Of a DNA stretch of 64,000 bases, positions 1 through 8,543 are shown piece after piece. Every line of letters begins with the position of its first letter. Position 1 is the first letter of the stretch. The translations under genes and the position numbers were made by a program. This stretch comes from Bacteroidota bacterium (GTDB taxonomy: Bacteria > Bacteroidota > Bacteroidia > Bacteroidales > DTGW01). The stretch covers positions 1 to 64,000 of the forward strand of contig JAKPQD010000331.1 in the NCBI GenBank assembly GCA_029572965.1, given 5' to 3'. Below the pieces are notes generated by a model. The model did not search any database, was not told where the DNA came from, and was given only the letters and a program-made list of their open reading frames with translations.

Positions 1-1
1 T

Positions 2-106
2 TCTTTAACAGATAAAACTCATCTTCGAGACCTATTTGATAGAACTAAATTTCAAAATGACAAAGAACGTTTTAGGCTTAATGAGCCAAATTTGTTTAAT
101 TTTTAA
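2..106 (+). CDS. C-terminal end of an unrecognised protein (cut by window edge)
   Basis: A frame is open from the first bases to a TAA at 104-106, giving 34 residues that are charged and end in NLFNF. The frame runs to the window edge, so this is probably the tail of a gene that starts to the left. The fragment is too short to assign. A small GTCCC/GGGAC hairpin follows at 111-129, which fits a gene end. Confidence 0.45.
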   Translation, partial: SLTDKTHLRDLFDRTKFQNDKERFRLNEPNLFNF

Positions 107-110
107 TAAC

Positions 111-129
111 GTCCCGATTTTAATGGGAC
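111..129 (+). terminator. weak hairpin after the partial gene
   Basis: GTCCC at 111-115 pairs with GGGAC at 125-129 around an AT-rich loop. No clear T-run follows directly, so its role as a terminator is uncertain. Confidence 0.3.
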
Positions 130-161
130 ACTAGTGTTGTAACGTTTTTAATAAATTGGTT

Positions 162-1157
162 GTGAAGCGTTTAATATTTTTTACAGGGGTTGTAGGGCTT
201 ACATTTTCAGTATTTGGTCAAACAAAAGATTCATTGAAATATCAATCAGATAGTATTGATATCAGGTATTTGTACAAAATTAACGATACGCTGAGTTATC
301 GTTATTATCCAACACGCAGGTTTGGATTTGTAAGTAATGCTTTTAAAGATTTTTATCTGTTGCCGACAGAATTGGTTAAGAAGGAAAATTTCAAAGGATT
401 GGGGATAATTGCTGCTTCTACGGCTATTTTAATTTATTATGACCAGGAACTGGTTGATGCTGCCCAACGATTTGGGAGGTATATCAATTTGTCGGGAGAA
501 AATAATGTTTATAATCTGACAGGTACAAAGGATTTGCGTATAAATGTACCTACAGATTTATCGTCTGGTTTGTACTACATTGGTGATGGGATAACAGAAA
601 TGGGAGTTTGTGCCGGTTTCTATATATATTCGTCATTTACAGATGATAAACGTGCTGCCCAAACCGCTGCCCAGCTTGCTGAAGGCATGCTTGCCGTAGG
701 GGCATGGATTCAAATATTGAAGCACCTGACAGGGCACGAGTCTCCTCAATGTGCAACAGTTTCTGGTGGAAGATGGCGTTTTTTCCCAAATCCGGTTGAC
801 TATCAAAATAATGTTCCCAAATATGATGCATATCCATCAGGGCACCTTGCTACTGCTATGATGACAGCTACGGTAGTATCGATGAATTACCCCGAATATA
901 AATTTATCAAGCCGCTATGTTATACTTTGATGGGGCTTTGCGGTTACCAGATGATGAACAACGGTGTGCATTGGGCAGGAGATTATCCGCTTGGCATTGC
1001 CATTGGTTACGCGGTGGGGCGTATGGCCGTGAACAGGGGCAGGGAGGAAGTGAAGCAGCCTTTAACATCAATCAGAGAGCCTAAAGCCTCATTTCAGCTT
1101 CACCCGGTGTATATGCCTGAAGGGGCTACAGGCTTGGCTTTGCAGGTTAAGTTTTAA
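162..1157 (+). CDS. PAP2-superfamily (phosphatidic acid phosphatase-like) exported or membrane protein
   Basis: A protein of 331 residues with a hydrophobic N-terminus (signal peptide or anchor). The GTG at 162 is preferred over the TTG at 156 because it gives a compact K/R start to the signal sequence; no ATG is available. PAP2 enzymes are acid phosphatases acting on lipids, often lipid A or undecaprenyl pyrophosphate. The PSGH motif is at residues 225-228, and the third motif keeps its His and Asp (H270, D274). The first motif reads K187...S194-P195, so the usual Arg before Pro is Ser. The Arg of the third motif also appears to be Met264. Both phosphate-binding arginines are therefore altered, and activity is not certain. 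It stands alone, followed by a 10-bp tandem array. Confidence 0.75.
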   Translation: MKRLIFFTGVVGLTFSVFGQTKDSLKYQSDSIDIRYLYKINDTLSYRYYPTRRFGFVSNAFKDFYLLPTELVKKENFKGLGIIAASTAILIYYDQELVDAAQRFGRYINLSGENNVYNLTGTKDLRINVPTDLSSGLYYIGDGITEMGVCAGFYIYSSFTDDKRAAQTAAQLAEGMLAVGAWIQILKHLTGHESPQCATVSGGRWRFFPNPVDYQNNVPKYDAYPSGHLATAMMTATVVSMNYPEYKFIKPLCYTLMGLCGYQMMNNGVHWAGDYPLGIAIGYAVGRMAVNRGREEVKQPLTSIREPKASFQLHPVYMPEGATGLALQVKF

Positions 1158-1161
1158 TGAA

Positions 1162-1261
1162 GAAGTTTACGGAAGAGTAAAGAAGGATAAAGAAGAGTGA
1201 GGAAGCGAACGGAAGATTAGAGAACGGTAAAGAAGATTGAAGAAAGATAGGGGAGATGAGT
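1162..1261 (+). repeat. degenerate 10-bp tandem array, purine-rich
   Basis: Ten consecutive 10-base units begin at 1162, 1172, 1182 and so on to 1252. Almost all start with GAAG or a one-base variant (for example GAAGAGTAAA, GAAGGATAAA, GAAGAGTGAG, GAAGATTAGA). The strand is nearly free of pyrimidines. It lies between two plus-strand genes and has no open frame of note. Confidence 0.75.
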
Positions 1262-1340
1262 AGGTTTGTAGTATTTCTTTCTTTGTAAATACTGGTTGGC
1301 TTATATTTTGTAAGGGTTATAAATTAAAAGTCAGATAAAT

Positions 1341-2093
1341 ATGATTACTCCCGAACAAACGTACCAGAAGTTCGCTGTTTTCTATGATTTATATGTGGGA
1401 AGGTTTAGTGCAGATGTAGATTTCTGCCATTCATACTGTAGTAGCGATAAAAGCATTGTAGAAATTGGCTGTGGAACTGGTCGGATCTTAAAATACCTGC
1501 TGGATAAGGGATTGTCTGTTACTGGAATTGATATTTCGGATGAAATGTTGCAAAAGGCAGGAGCCAAGCTTGAACCGTTTGTTTCGTCAGGACATTTGAA
1601 ACTTTTGAACCACAATTTTGCTGAAAAACCTTTTGAAACGAAGTTTGATGTTGCGTTGTTGACTTTTTATACTTTCAATTATATATTGGACAAGCCTGAG
1701 GCCTTTTTGGCCAATATACACCAGTCGCTTAGCAGACAGGCGGCCTTGTTGATAGATGTGTTTTATCCAATGCCATTAAAAAATAAGGCCATTGACAATG
1801 TATGGACTGAAAAATCTTTCGAAATTGAAGGACAGCAGGTGCTTTTAAAAGACAAGCGAACAATGAACGGTAATATTGAGCATCGTTGCCAGGTGTTTAG
1901 CATAAATGGTAGCGAAGGAATATCTATTGACACTTTTAGGCGTTATTTTCCGCCAAAAGAAATGGTTTATTTATTGAAAAATGCCGATTTTTCTGATGTT
2001 AAACTTGCCCCGGGCTATGACTTCAGAAGCCTGAAATGCGAATTGGAGGAGAGTGAGTTGGGTGATAATTTTATTGTGGTGGCAAAAAAGTAA
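1341..2093 (+). CDS. class I SAM-dependent methyltransferase
   Basis: A protein of 250 residues. Motif I of class I methyltransferases is clear (VEIGCGTGR at about residues 40-48), followed by the acidic end of strand 2 (GIDIS at about 62-66). The substrate cannot be read from sequence; relatives methylate small molecules or act in ubiquinone/menaquinone-like chemistry. It is a single gene, with an unrelated secreted protein starting 37 bases downstream. Confidence 0.8.
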   Translation: MITPEQTYQKFAVFYDLYVGRFSADVDFCHSYCSSDKSIVEIGCGTGRILKYLLDKGLSVTGIDISDEMLQKAGAKLEPFVSSGHLKLLNHNFAEKPFETKFDVALLTFYTFNYILDKPEAFLANIHQSLSRQAALLIDVFYPMPLKNKAIDNVWTEKSFEIEGQQVLLKDKRTMNGNIEHRCQVFSINGSEGISIDTFRRYFPPKEMVYLLKNADFSDVKLAPGYDFRSLKCELEESELGDNFIVVAKK

Positions 2094-2130
2094 TTTTTTT
2101 TTACTTTTAGGGTTATAAAAATCCTTCACC

Positions 2131-3207
2131 ATGAAAAAAATAGTATTTTTATTCAGTATTGCTTCTTTTTTGTTGGTAAATATTGCAGCCAACCCTCTTC
2201 CAGGAACAGATATAAAAATCAAGGCTTTTTATTTTGATGACAACGATAATTGGGTTTTAAAGCTTGATGCCTATTCATTGGATTATTACAATATTTTAGA
2301 CATTGACACTGTTTGGGTGTGCTCATCAACTGAATGTGCCAGGATAAATAAGACTTTTGTTGACTTTAATAATTTAGATATTATTACTGAGGATAGTTTA
2401 GATAGACCTTTGAAGTTTAATAAAGAAGGGGATTCTATAAGGGTTAAGTTTTACTATAAACATTTTAGAAATCCAGGTTCAGATTCAGTATTTATAGAGA
2501 CCCTTCCTGATTGGTATGGAGCATCATTAACTTATGGCAATTACGGTAATTCAAATGTCCCAAGATTAAGCAAAGGACAATCAATTGCTAGTGTGTCATA
2601 TTATGGATATGATTATGTTTATTATTCTTTGAGCAACACTATAACAGATTTTAATGATACAACTAAAATGTTTGGTGTTTTGAAAGGTCATATCTATGAT
2701 AAAAATGGCCGTCCTTTAAATAAAGGACAATTTACAATTGATTTTGGTAGAATTTTAAAGGTGCAATCGGGCTTATATTCAGTGAAAATGTATTCGAGGA
2801 AATATAAATTAAACAGCGCCTATTTACCTTCTAATTATAATTCTAGTGTACATTTTAAACCAATAGAATTTGAAATACTACCTGATTCGACTACCGAGCG
2901 AGATATATACTTAACTGATTATGTTGGAGTAAAATCAATATCTAACAAAGAAAACCTGGTTAAAATATTTCCAAATCCTGTAAAGGGTAATTCTATATTG
3001 CAATATGCAATAGCTCTTCCAGTTTTTTCTTCTAATTGCCAACTGAATATAATAAACATTAATGGGCAAAGCGTCTTTCAATGTAAGATAATGGAAAATA
3101 AAGGGAACATACAATTACCACAAGATGTATTTGACGGCACATATACTGTTCAGGTAATTATGAATGGAGCTGTTTTACATTCTTCTCAGCTCATAGTTGT
3201 GAAATGA
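2131..3207 (+). CDS. secreted protein with type IX secretion sorting domain, function unknown
   Basis: A protein of 358 residues. It has an N-terminal signal peptide (KK, then a hydrophobic stretch ending near residue 20). The C-terminal ~75 residues form a Por secretion-system sorting domain: VKIFPNPVKG near residue 279, then alternating beta strands ending in LIVVK. Such proteins cross the outer membrane by the type IX system and are usually anchored or released at the cell surface. The middle (residues 25-265) is rich in Tyr, Asp and Asn and is not recognised. The stop overlaps the start of the next gene by 4 bases (ATGA), suggesting translational coupling. Confidence 0.75.
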   Translation: MKKIVFLFSIASFLLVNIAANPLPGTDIKIKAFYFDDNDNWVLKLDAYSLDYYNILDIDTVWVCSSTECARINKTFVDFNNLDIITEDSLDRPLKFNKEGDSIRVKFYYKHFRNPGSDSVFIETLPDWYGASLTYGNYGNSNVPRLSKGQSIASVSYYGYDYVYYSLSNTITDFNDTTKMFGVLKGHIYDKNGRPLNKGQFTIDFGRILKVQSGLYSVKMYSRKYKLNSAYLPSNYNSSVHFKPIEFEILPDSTTERDIYLTDYVGVKSISNKENLVKIFPNPVKGNSILQYAIALPVFSSNCQLNIININGQSVFQCKIMENKGNIQLPQDVFDGTYTVQVIMNGAVLHSSQLIVVK

Positions 3208-3761
3208 AAAGGGGCACATTCTTCATCTTATTTGGTTTATTCTGGATTCACCTGTTTTCTCAGAATAATGTACAGTTTAAAGCTGAGTATATTGACTTTA
3301 AGTTGGATAGTACCCAATTTGCCATTAACGGAATATATGAGTTTAAGAATAACTCAGCAAAAGATGTTGAAATCCCAATTGTTTTCCCATTTGCAGAAGA
3401 TGTAAAAGATATTGATTCCATTAGATTAATAAGCCTTAACAATATGAGCGCTTTGCCTTATGAAAAAATAAAAAAAGAGATAAGGTTTCGCTTGCATATC
3501 CCGGCAAAAGATTCATTGAGCGTAAATATTTATTATAGCTCAAGGTCGAAGAAAAAGAATGTTTATATATTGACCACCACTCGGTTTTGGGAAAAACCAT
3601 TAGAAATAGCATACTATTCCCTTGCTATTGATAAGGGTATTAATTTAAAAACCTTGTCATTGAAGCCAGATTCATCTTCTGTTAAGTATGGGGAACAGGT
3701 TTACTTTTGGAAAAAAGAAAAATTTCTTCCAGAAAAAGATTTTGTTGTTGAAATAGAATAG
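3204..3761 (+). CDS. exported protein of unknown function
   Basis: A protein of 185 residues with a signal peptide (short basic N-terminus, hydrophobic core ending near residue 19). The rest looks like beta-rich extracytoplasmic sequence with many Lys/Asp and regular strand-like segments. No catalytic motif is visible and no family is recognised. It overlaps the upstream T9SS cargo gene by 4 bases and is likely co-expressed with it. It converges on the TPR gene, 3 bases away. Confidence 0.6.
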   Translation: MKRGTFFILFGLFWIHLFSQNNVQFKAEYIDFKLDSTQFAINGIYEFKNNSAKDVEIPIVFPFAEDVKDIDSIRLISLNNMSALPYEKIKKEIRFRLHIPAKDSLSVNIYYSSRSKKKNVYILTTTRFWEKPLEIAYYSLAIDKGINLKTLSLKPDSSSVKYGEQVYFWKKEKFLPEKDFVVEIE

Positions 3762-3764
3762 CCA

Positions 3765-5735
3765 TTATTTCTCGTTACAATATTTCCCCATGATGTTGTA
3801 AGCAGATTTGATGCCGAGTTCGCCGGCCTTGCTTATGTCTGAGCAGCCTTCTTCCTTCTTGTTGGTAAAGATGTAAAGCAAACCACGGTTGAAATAAGCT
3901 TGGGCAAAGTTGGGGTCGATGGCTATGACCTTTGAATAGTAATATATGGCTTTGTCAAAGGTTTTAGTTTCTACCAATACGTTGGCCAGGTTGAAGTAGG
4001 TATATATAAAAGAAGAATCGTGCTGGATTGAGGTTTCGAGGTCGCTGATAACCTGAGTAAAATCAGGGTTTCCTTTTACAGAGGATGGCAATTTGTTGCC
4101 ATTTTCGCCAATGAAGAAAAAGTCGCTTTCTTTAGAGCTTACGTTTTGCATCAGCATAATGTATTCAAACAAGACATAAGACCTTAAGAAATACGCAACT
4201 GCCCAGTCGGGCTTGAGTTTTATGACCAGGTCACAGTCCGAGAGTGCGCCATTGTAATCTTGCAATTGAGCTTTAATTACACTTCGGCTTAACAAGCGTG
4301 TTGCATTATTCTCATTTTCCGAAAGGTTTTCAAATTCGGCAAGCCATGAGTTTAACTGGTCATAAATATTGTCAATTGCGGTGTTTGATACAATGAGCCT
4401 TTCTTCTCCAAGGATTTGGTTGTTTATTTTTTCTAAAACATTTGTGTTTGTGTACTTTTTGTTTTCAAAGTCGGTTTTTGAAATACAAACAATGCCGTAG
4501 GCCGGGGCTGGAGTTATACCTGCCAGTGAATTGGAGCTTTCTTTTACATTGCCTCGCTCGAAATCGGCTTTAAAGTCAATGATTTTGGCCAGGTTGGTAG
4601 AGTCGAGTTTTTCTTCAAAGCCGCTTTCATTGCGTTCTTTGTTTATCCTGGCAGCGGTTTTGTAGTCTTTTTCGGCATTGTACATATCGCCTATTGCCCT
4701 AAGGGCTATAGAACGGTTGTAGTAGGCTGCTACAAAGTTGGAGTTAAGGTTAATGGCTGTTGTATAATCGCTGATGGCTTTTTTATATTTTTTTAAGGTA
4801 TGATAAACAATGCCGCGGTTGAAATAGGTGTAAATGTTGTTAGGGTTTATTTCTATCACTTTATCGTAGTCGTCCAGCGCACCATTGATATCTTTGAAGC
4901 GTACTCTAAGTTCAGCCCTTACAAAATAAGCCAAGGCATTTTCGGGGTCGAGTTTAAGTACCCTGTTAAGGTCAATCAAAGCCCCCAGTGAGTCTTTCAG
5001 TTCATCGCGGGTAAGGGCGCGCGAGTAGTAGGCTGGTGTGTGTGTAGAGTCAAGCTTGATGGTTTGGTTGAAATCAGCGAGAGCTTCATTGTATTTTTTT
5101 TCTTCCAGATAGTTGCGGCCACGGCGGAAATAATTCTCGGCATCGAAAGGGTTGAGCTGTATTGCTTTGTCAAAGTCGCACAAAGCCATGTAATAGTCTT
5201 TTTTGGCCTGGTAGGCCATTCCCCTGTAAAGGAAAGCGTTGTCGTTATTCTTATTGAGCGTGATAGCAATGTTAAAGTCCTGGATAGCTTCATCGTTTAG
5301 TCCAAGCATCAACCCGTTCAATCCTCTCCTAAGGTAGGCTTCGGTATTTGTGGCTTTGAGCATTACTGCTTTGTTGAAGTCTTCGCGTGCACCGCGCACG
5401 TTGTACATGCGTGACTTTATTTCACCCCTGAGGATGTAATAGTATGAGTTGCCGCCCTTGATTTTGATGGCAGTATTTATATCTTGCAAGGCCCCTACGT
5501 AGTCTTTCAGGCTGTATTTTGAGTATGCCCTGAGGTAATAAGCTTCATCGAGGTCAGGGATAAATTTTATCAGCTTGCTGAAATATTCTATGGCTACAGT
5601 ATTGTCTTTATCTATTTGTTCTCTTCCGGCATTGAGCCAATGGTTGATGTTTAACTGGGCATGGATATTTCCTGCGAAACTCAGTGTAAATAAGGTAAAT
5701 ACTATTTTGTGCAATATATTTTTCAATGATAACAA
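3765..5735 (-). CDS. exported tetratricopeptide-repeat protein
   Basis: A protein of 656 residues with a signal peptide (residues 1-26, ending near IHA). At least ten TPR units of 34 residues follow, with regular A-Y-Y-R / A-L-x-D / A-I-x-L-N-P signatures over residues ~60-370. There is then a spacer of ~120 residues and three more units near the C-terminus. TPR solenoids are protein-interaction scaffolds; the partner is unknown. It is transcribed with the upstream DivIC/FtsB-like gene, 5 bases away, which may hint at an envelope or division role (inference). Confidence 0.8.
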   Translation of the reverse strand: MLSLKNILHKIVFTLFTLSFAGNIHAQLNINHWLNAGREQIDKDNTVAIEYFSKLIKFIPDLDEAYYLRAYSKYSLKDYVGALQDINTAIKIKGGNSYYYILRGEIKSRMYNVRGAREDFNKAVMLKATNTEAYLRRGLNGLMLGLNDEAIQDFNIAITLNKNNDNAFLYRGMAYQAKKDYYMALCDFDKAIQLNPFDAENYFRRGRNYLEEKKYNEALADFNQTIKLDSTHTPAYYSRALTRDELKDSLGALIDLNRVLKLDPENALAYFVRAELRVRFKDINGALDDYDKVIEINPNNIYTYFNRGIVYHTLKKYKKAISDYTTAINLNSNFVAAYYNRSIALRAIGDMYNAEKDYKTAARINKERNESGFEEKLDSTNLAKIIDFKADFERGNVKESSNSLAGITPAPAYGIVCISKTDFENKKYTNTNVLEKINNQILGEERLIVSNTAIDNIYDQLNSWLAEFENLSENENNATRLLSRSVIKAQLQDYNGALSDCDLVIKLKPDWAVAYFLRSYVLFEYIMLMQNVSSKESDFFFIGENGNKLPSSVKGNPDFTQVISDLETSIQHDSSFIYTYFNLANVLVETKTFDKAIYYYSKVIAIDPNFAQAYFNRGLLYIFTNKKEEGCSDISKAGELGIKSAYNIMGKYCNEK

Positions 5736-5740
5736 AGGTT

Positions 5741-6034
5741 TTATTCTAATACAAATATATCTTCATTGTCGCGTTTCATAAAATATTGCTCGCGGGCAAA
5801 TTTTTCGAGGTTGTCCCTGTCGGTACGCAATTCGTTGAGTTTATGACTGTCAATTTTTATTTTTTCAATGTAAAATTCTTTTTCTTCTTTCATTTCATAA
5901 TATTTTTTTAGGGCAGCAACACGGTCAATGAGGTTGTTTTGGTCAAAGAAAATCAACCACAGGACAAAGAATAAAGAGGCAAGAAAATATTTGTTTTTTA
6001 AAAATTTTAAAACCTTGTTGTTGTTTTTGCTCAT
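5741..6034 (-). CDS. septum formation initiator family protein (DivIC/FtsB-like)
   Basis: A protein of 97 residues starting at the ATG at 6034; a longer in-frame version has an implausible N-terminus. One membrane helix (about residues 15-32) follows a short basic cytoplasmic tail. After it comes a coiled-coil-like stretch and the family's C-terminal signature (ARE-Y-x-x-K near residues 80-86). Members are bitopic division proteins that link the FtsQ/FtsL complex to septal synthesis. It precedes the TPR gene in the same direction. Confidence 0.8.
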   Translation of the reverse strand: MSKNNNKVLKFLKNKYFLASLFFVLWLIFFDQNNLIDRVAALKKYYEMKEEKEFYIEKIKIDSHKLNELRTDRDNLEKFAREQYFMKRDNEDIFVLE

Positions 6035-6070
6035 AAAAAATATAACACTTAACAGGCACGAAGGTAATAT

Positions 6071-6098
6071 TTTGCCAGAGAAGAATGCATTATCTTTG
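6071..6098 (+). promoter_or_regulatory. Bacteroidota-type promoter for surE
   Basis: TTTG at 6071-6074 and TATCTTTG at 6091-6098 match the Bacteroidota primary-sigma consensus (TTTG at -33, TAnnTTTG at -7) with a 16-base gap. The surE ATG is 25 bases beyond the -7 element. Seen in sequence; activity is inferred. Confidence 0.65.
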
Positions 6099-6123
6099 GG
6101 CAAAAAATAATTAATGTTTGTTA

Positions 6124-6912
6124 ATGGACAAGGACAGGCTGATATTGATTACCAACGATGATGGGATACATGCAAAAGGCATAGAAGCCCTTGTTAATGT
6201 GGCTAAAAGTTTTGGCAATGTTGTGGTGGTTGCCCCGACAGAGGGACAAAGTGGTATGTCGCATGCTATTACCGTAAAAACGCCTATCAGGGTTTATAAA
6301 CATGGCAAAAATGGCAACGTAGAAAAGTTTTCGTGCAATGGTACGCCTGTGGACTGTGTAAAAATGGCCATGAGCAAAATTTTGCCCAAAGAACCCGATT
6401 TGATTTTGTCGGGTATAAACCACGGGGGCAATTCTTCATCGAGTGTGCTGTATTCGGGTACTATGGCAGCTGCTTTAGAAGGGTGTTTGTATGGGATACC
6501 TTCTGTTGGTTTTTCTTTGCTTGAGTTTTCTAAGGATGCTGATTTTTCTGCAGCTACTTTTTTTGTCAACCGCATTATTGACAATATTTTGAGGCGGGGC
6601 TTGCCCAAAGGAGTATGCCTGAATGTCAATATCCCGTATTTAAAGGCCGAACAGATAAAGGGAGTCATGGTATGCCGCCAGAATCATGGTATTTGGCGCG
6701 AAGAATTTGAACATCGCACTGACCCTGCCGGACACGACTATTATTGGCTTACCGGGACATTTGAAGACCTTGAGCCTCATGCAACAGACACCGATGAATG
6801 GGCTTTGCGCAACCAATATATTGCTATAACCCCTGTACAGTTTGATTTTACTGCACATAAAGCTTTGCACACACTTAAACAATGGAATTGGAATGATGGA
6901 ACAACTGATTGA
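6124..6912 (+). CDS. surE: 5'-nucleotidase / nucleoside monophosphate phosphatase SurE
   Basis: A protein of 262 residues from the ATG at 6124; a TTG two codons upstream is less likely. SurE dephosphorylates nucleoside 5'-monophosphates in a metal-dependent reaction. The N-terminal ILITNDDG motif, with its metal-binding Asp pair, the SG-T-A segment (YSGTMAAALEG) and the later SGINHG stretch are all present. The length is normal for the family. A consensus Bacteroidota promoter lies just upstream, and the 3' end overlaps the next small membrane-protein gene, so the two are probably coupled. Confidence 0.92.
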   Translation: MDKDRLILITNDDGIHAKGIEALVNVAKSFGNVVVVAPTEGQSGMSHAITVKTPIRVYKHGKNGNVEKFSCNGTPVDCVKMAMSKILPKEPDLILSGINHGGNSSSSVLYSGTMAAALEGCLYGIPSVGFSLLEFSKDADFSAATFFVNRIIDNILRRGLPKGVCLNVNIPYLKAEQIKGVMVCRQNHGIWREEFEHRTDPAGHDYYWLTGTFEDLEPHATDTDEWALRNQYIAITPVQFDFTAHKALHTLKQWNWNDGTTD

Positions 6913-7231
6913 AAAAATAAAAGCTAAAGTGGCCAGGTTTGACAAGCTTTATGTCGGCATAATATTGGGATTGTTAGTTCCAGTGGTGGCCCTAATGGGT
7001 ACGTATTTTTATACGTTTACCAATTATACGTTAAACCAGTTTTTTTATTTTCTTATTATGCTAAGGGTAATAACCAAGCTGTTTAGCTTGTGTATTATCC
7101 CCAACCTGGCTGTTTTCTTTATCTTTTTATGGTTAGATATGAACAAGGCTGCCAAAGGTGTGCTGACTATTACTTTTATCATGACAGTCCTGATTTTAGC
7201 TTATCAAGCCCACATGGGTTTGCTGTGGTAA
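6893..7231 (+). CDS. small conserved membrane protein downstream of surE
   Basis: A protein of 112 residues starting at the ATG at 6893 (another ATG follows at 6896). The start lies inside the end of surE (20-base overlap). Three or four hydrophobic helices follow a short charged N-terminal helix. The segment MLRVITKLFSLCIIPNLAVFF is typical of a Bacteroidota family that often follows surE, from memory. Function unknown. Confidence 0.65.
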   Translation: MMEQLIEKIKAKVARFDKLYVGIILGLLVPVVALMGTYFYTFTNYTLNQFFYFLIMLRVITKLFSLCIIPNLAVFFIFLWLDMNKAAKGVLTITFIMTVLILAYQAHMGLLW

Positions 7232-7295
7232 ATAAAGTACTGTCATTCCTTTGGAAATGAAAAAAGCTTAACTTTGGACTAAAATACTACCATAC

Positions 7296-8543
7296 ATGGT
7301 TTTTCTTAACCTTATCCTGGAGAGCCTGCAAATGGCCTGGCACTCTATCAGTCGCAATAAAGTACGTACATCGCTTACGCTGCTTGGTATTACTATAGGT
7401 ATATTTGCTATAATCTCTGTTTTTACTGCTCTTGATGCGCTTGAAAATGGCATTCGTGACAATGTTGCGAGCCTTGGCGATGATATTATTTATGTACAAA
7501 AGTGGCCCTGGAGCTTTGATGATGACTACAAGTGGTGGGAATATATGAAAAGGCCTGTTCCTCGTGTTGCTGATTATGAAGAGGTTTTAAAAAAGGCACA
7601 AACTGTTGATGCCGCTGTGTTTTCAGTAAGTACTGGCCGAACTATAAAGTACAAAAACAATTCGTTTGGGAATGGCGGTATTTGGGCCAATACTGATGAT
7701 TTTGAAAAGGTAAAAGCTTTCGAAATTGAAAAAGGGAGATACTTTTCGCCTTACGAATTTCAGTCAGGGAAAAATGTTTGTATTATTGGCAATACCATAG
7801 CAACCCAGTTGTTTGGCAATGAAGACCCGGTTGATAAATTTATTAAAGTGGATGGCCGAAAAATAAAGGTGGTTGGCGTAACTAAAAAAGAAGGAACCAG
7901 CATTGTTGGCGGGAGCATGGATGATGTAGTGTTAATTCCATTAAATTATGCCCGAAATATTTTCGATATCAAAAGTGACATGTTGAACCCGTTTATGATG
8001 ATAAAAGCTAAAAAGGGTGTTCCGCTTGATCAAATGAAAGATGAACTGCGAAGTATTTTGAGAAAAAAACATAACCTTAAGCCTTTGCAGCCCGATGATT
8101 TTTCGCTAAACCAAGCAAGCCTTATTATTTCGGGGATTGAAAAGATTTTTTTGATAATTAATATTGCTGGTTGGATTATTGGGGGCTTTTCTATCATTGT
8201 TGGAGGCTTTGGTATTGCTAATATTATGTTTGTAACAGTTCGTGAACGCACCAACCAGATTGGTATTCAAAAAGCTCTGGGTGCCAAAAGGTTCTTTATT
8301 CTTATCGAATTTTTGTTTGAAGCGGTAATATTGTCTGTTTTAGGCGGTTTACTGGGGCTGTTTTTTGTATTTCTTGCTTCGGTAGCGGCGAGCAAAGCGC
8401 TTGATTTTGAAATGACTTTAACCATTGGCAATATATTATTGGGTATTTTGACATCTGCTATTATTGGCCTTTTGGCAGGGCTTATACCTGCATATACTGC
8501 TGCTAGACTCAATCCTGTAGATGCTATAAATACTACTTTTTGA
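7296..8543 (+). CDS. ABC transporter permease, MacB/FtsX family
   Basis: A protein of 415 residues with the MacB architecture. Helix 1 is at about residues 20-42, followed by a large periplasmic MacB-core domain (to about residue 275). Three C-terminal helices form the FtsX domain, with the coupling segment VRERTNQIGIQKALGAKR. Such permeases work with a LolD/MacB-type ATPase to move lipoproteins, peptides or antibiotics by mechanotransmission. No ATPase is adjacent (one LolD-like gene lies 30 kb away at 38283). The stop overlaps the next ATG (TGATG). Confidence 0.85.
   Translation: MVFLNLILESLQMAWHSISRNKVRTSLTLLGITIGIFAIISVFTALDALENGIRDNVASLGDDIIYVQKWPWSFDDDYKWWEYMKRPVPRVADYEEVLKKAQTVDAAVFSVSTGRTIKYKNNSFGNGGIWANTDDFEKVKAFEIEKGRYFSPYEFQSGKNVCIIGNTIATQLFGNEDPVDKFIKVDGRKIKVVGVTKKEGTSIVGGSMDDVVLIPLNYARNIFDIKSDMLNPFMMIKAKKGVPLDQMKDELRSILRKKHNLKPLQPDDFSLNQASLIISGIEKIFLIINIAGWIIGGFSIIVGGFGIANIMFVTVRERTNQIGIQKALGAKRFFILIEFLFEAVILSVLGGLLGLFFVFLASVAASKALDFEMTLTIGNILLGILTSAIIGLLAGLIPAYTAARLNPVDAINTTF

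Noticed and set aside
4800-5300. Overlapping open frames antisense to the TPR gene
   Set aside because: The frames follow the repeat codon pattern of the TPR gene on the other strand and have no independent features.
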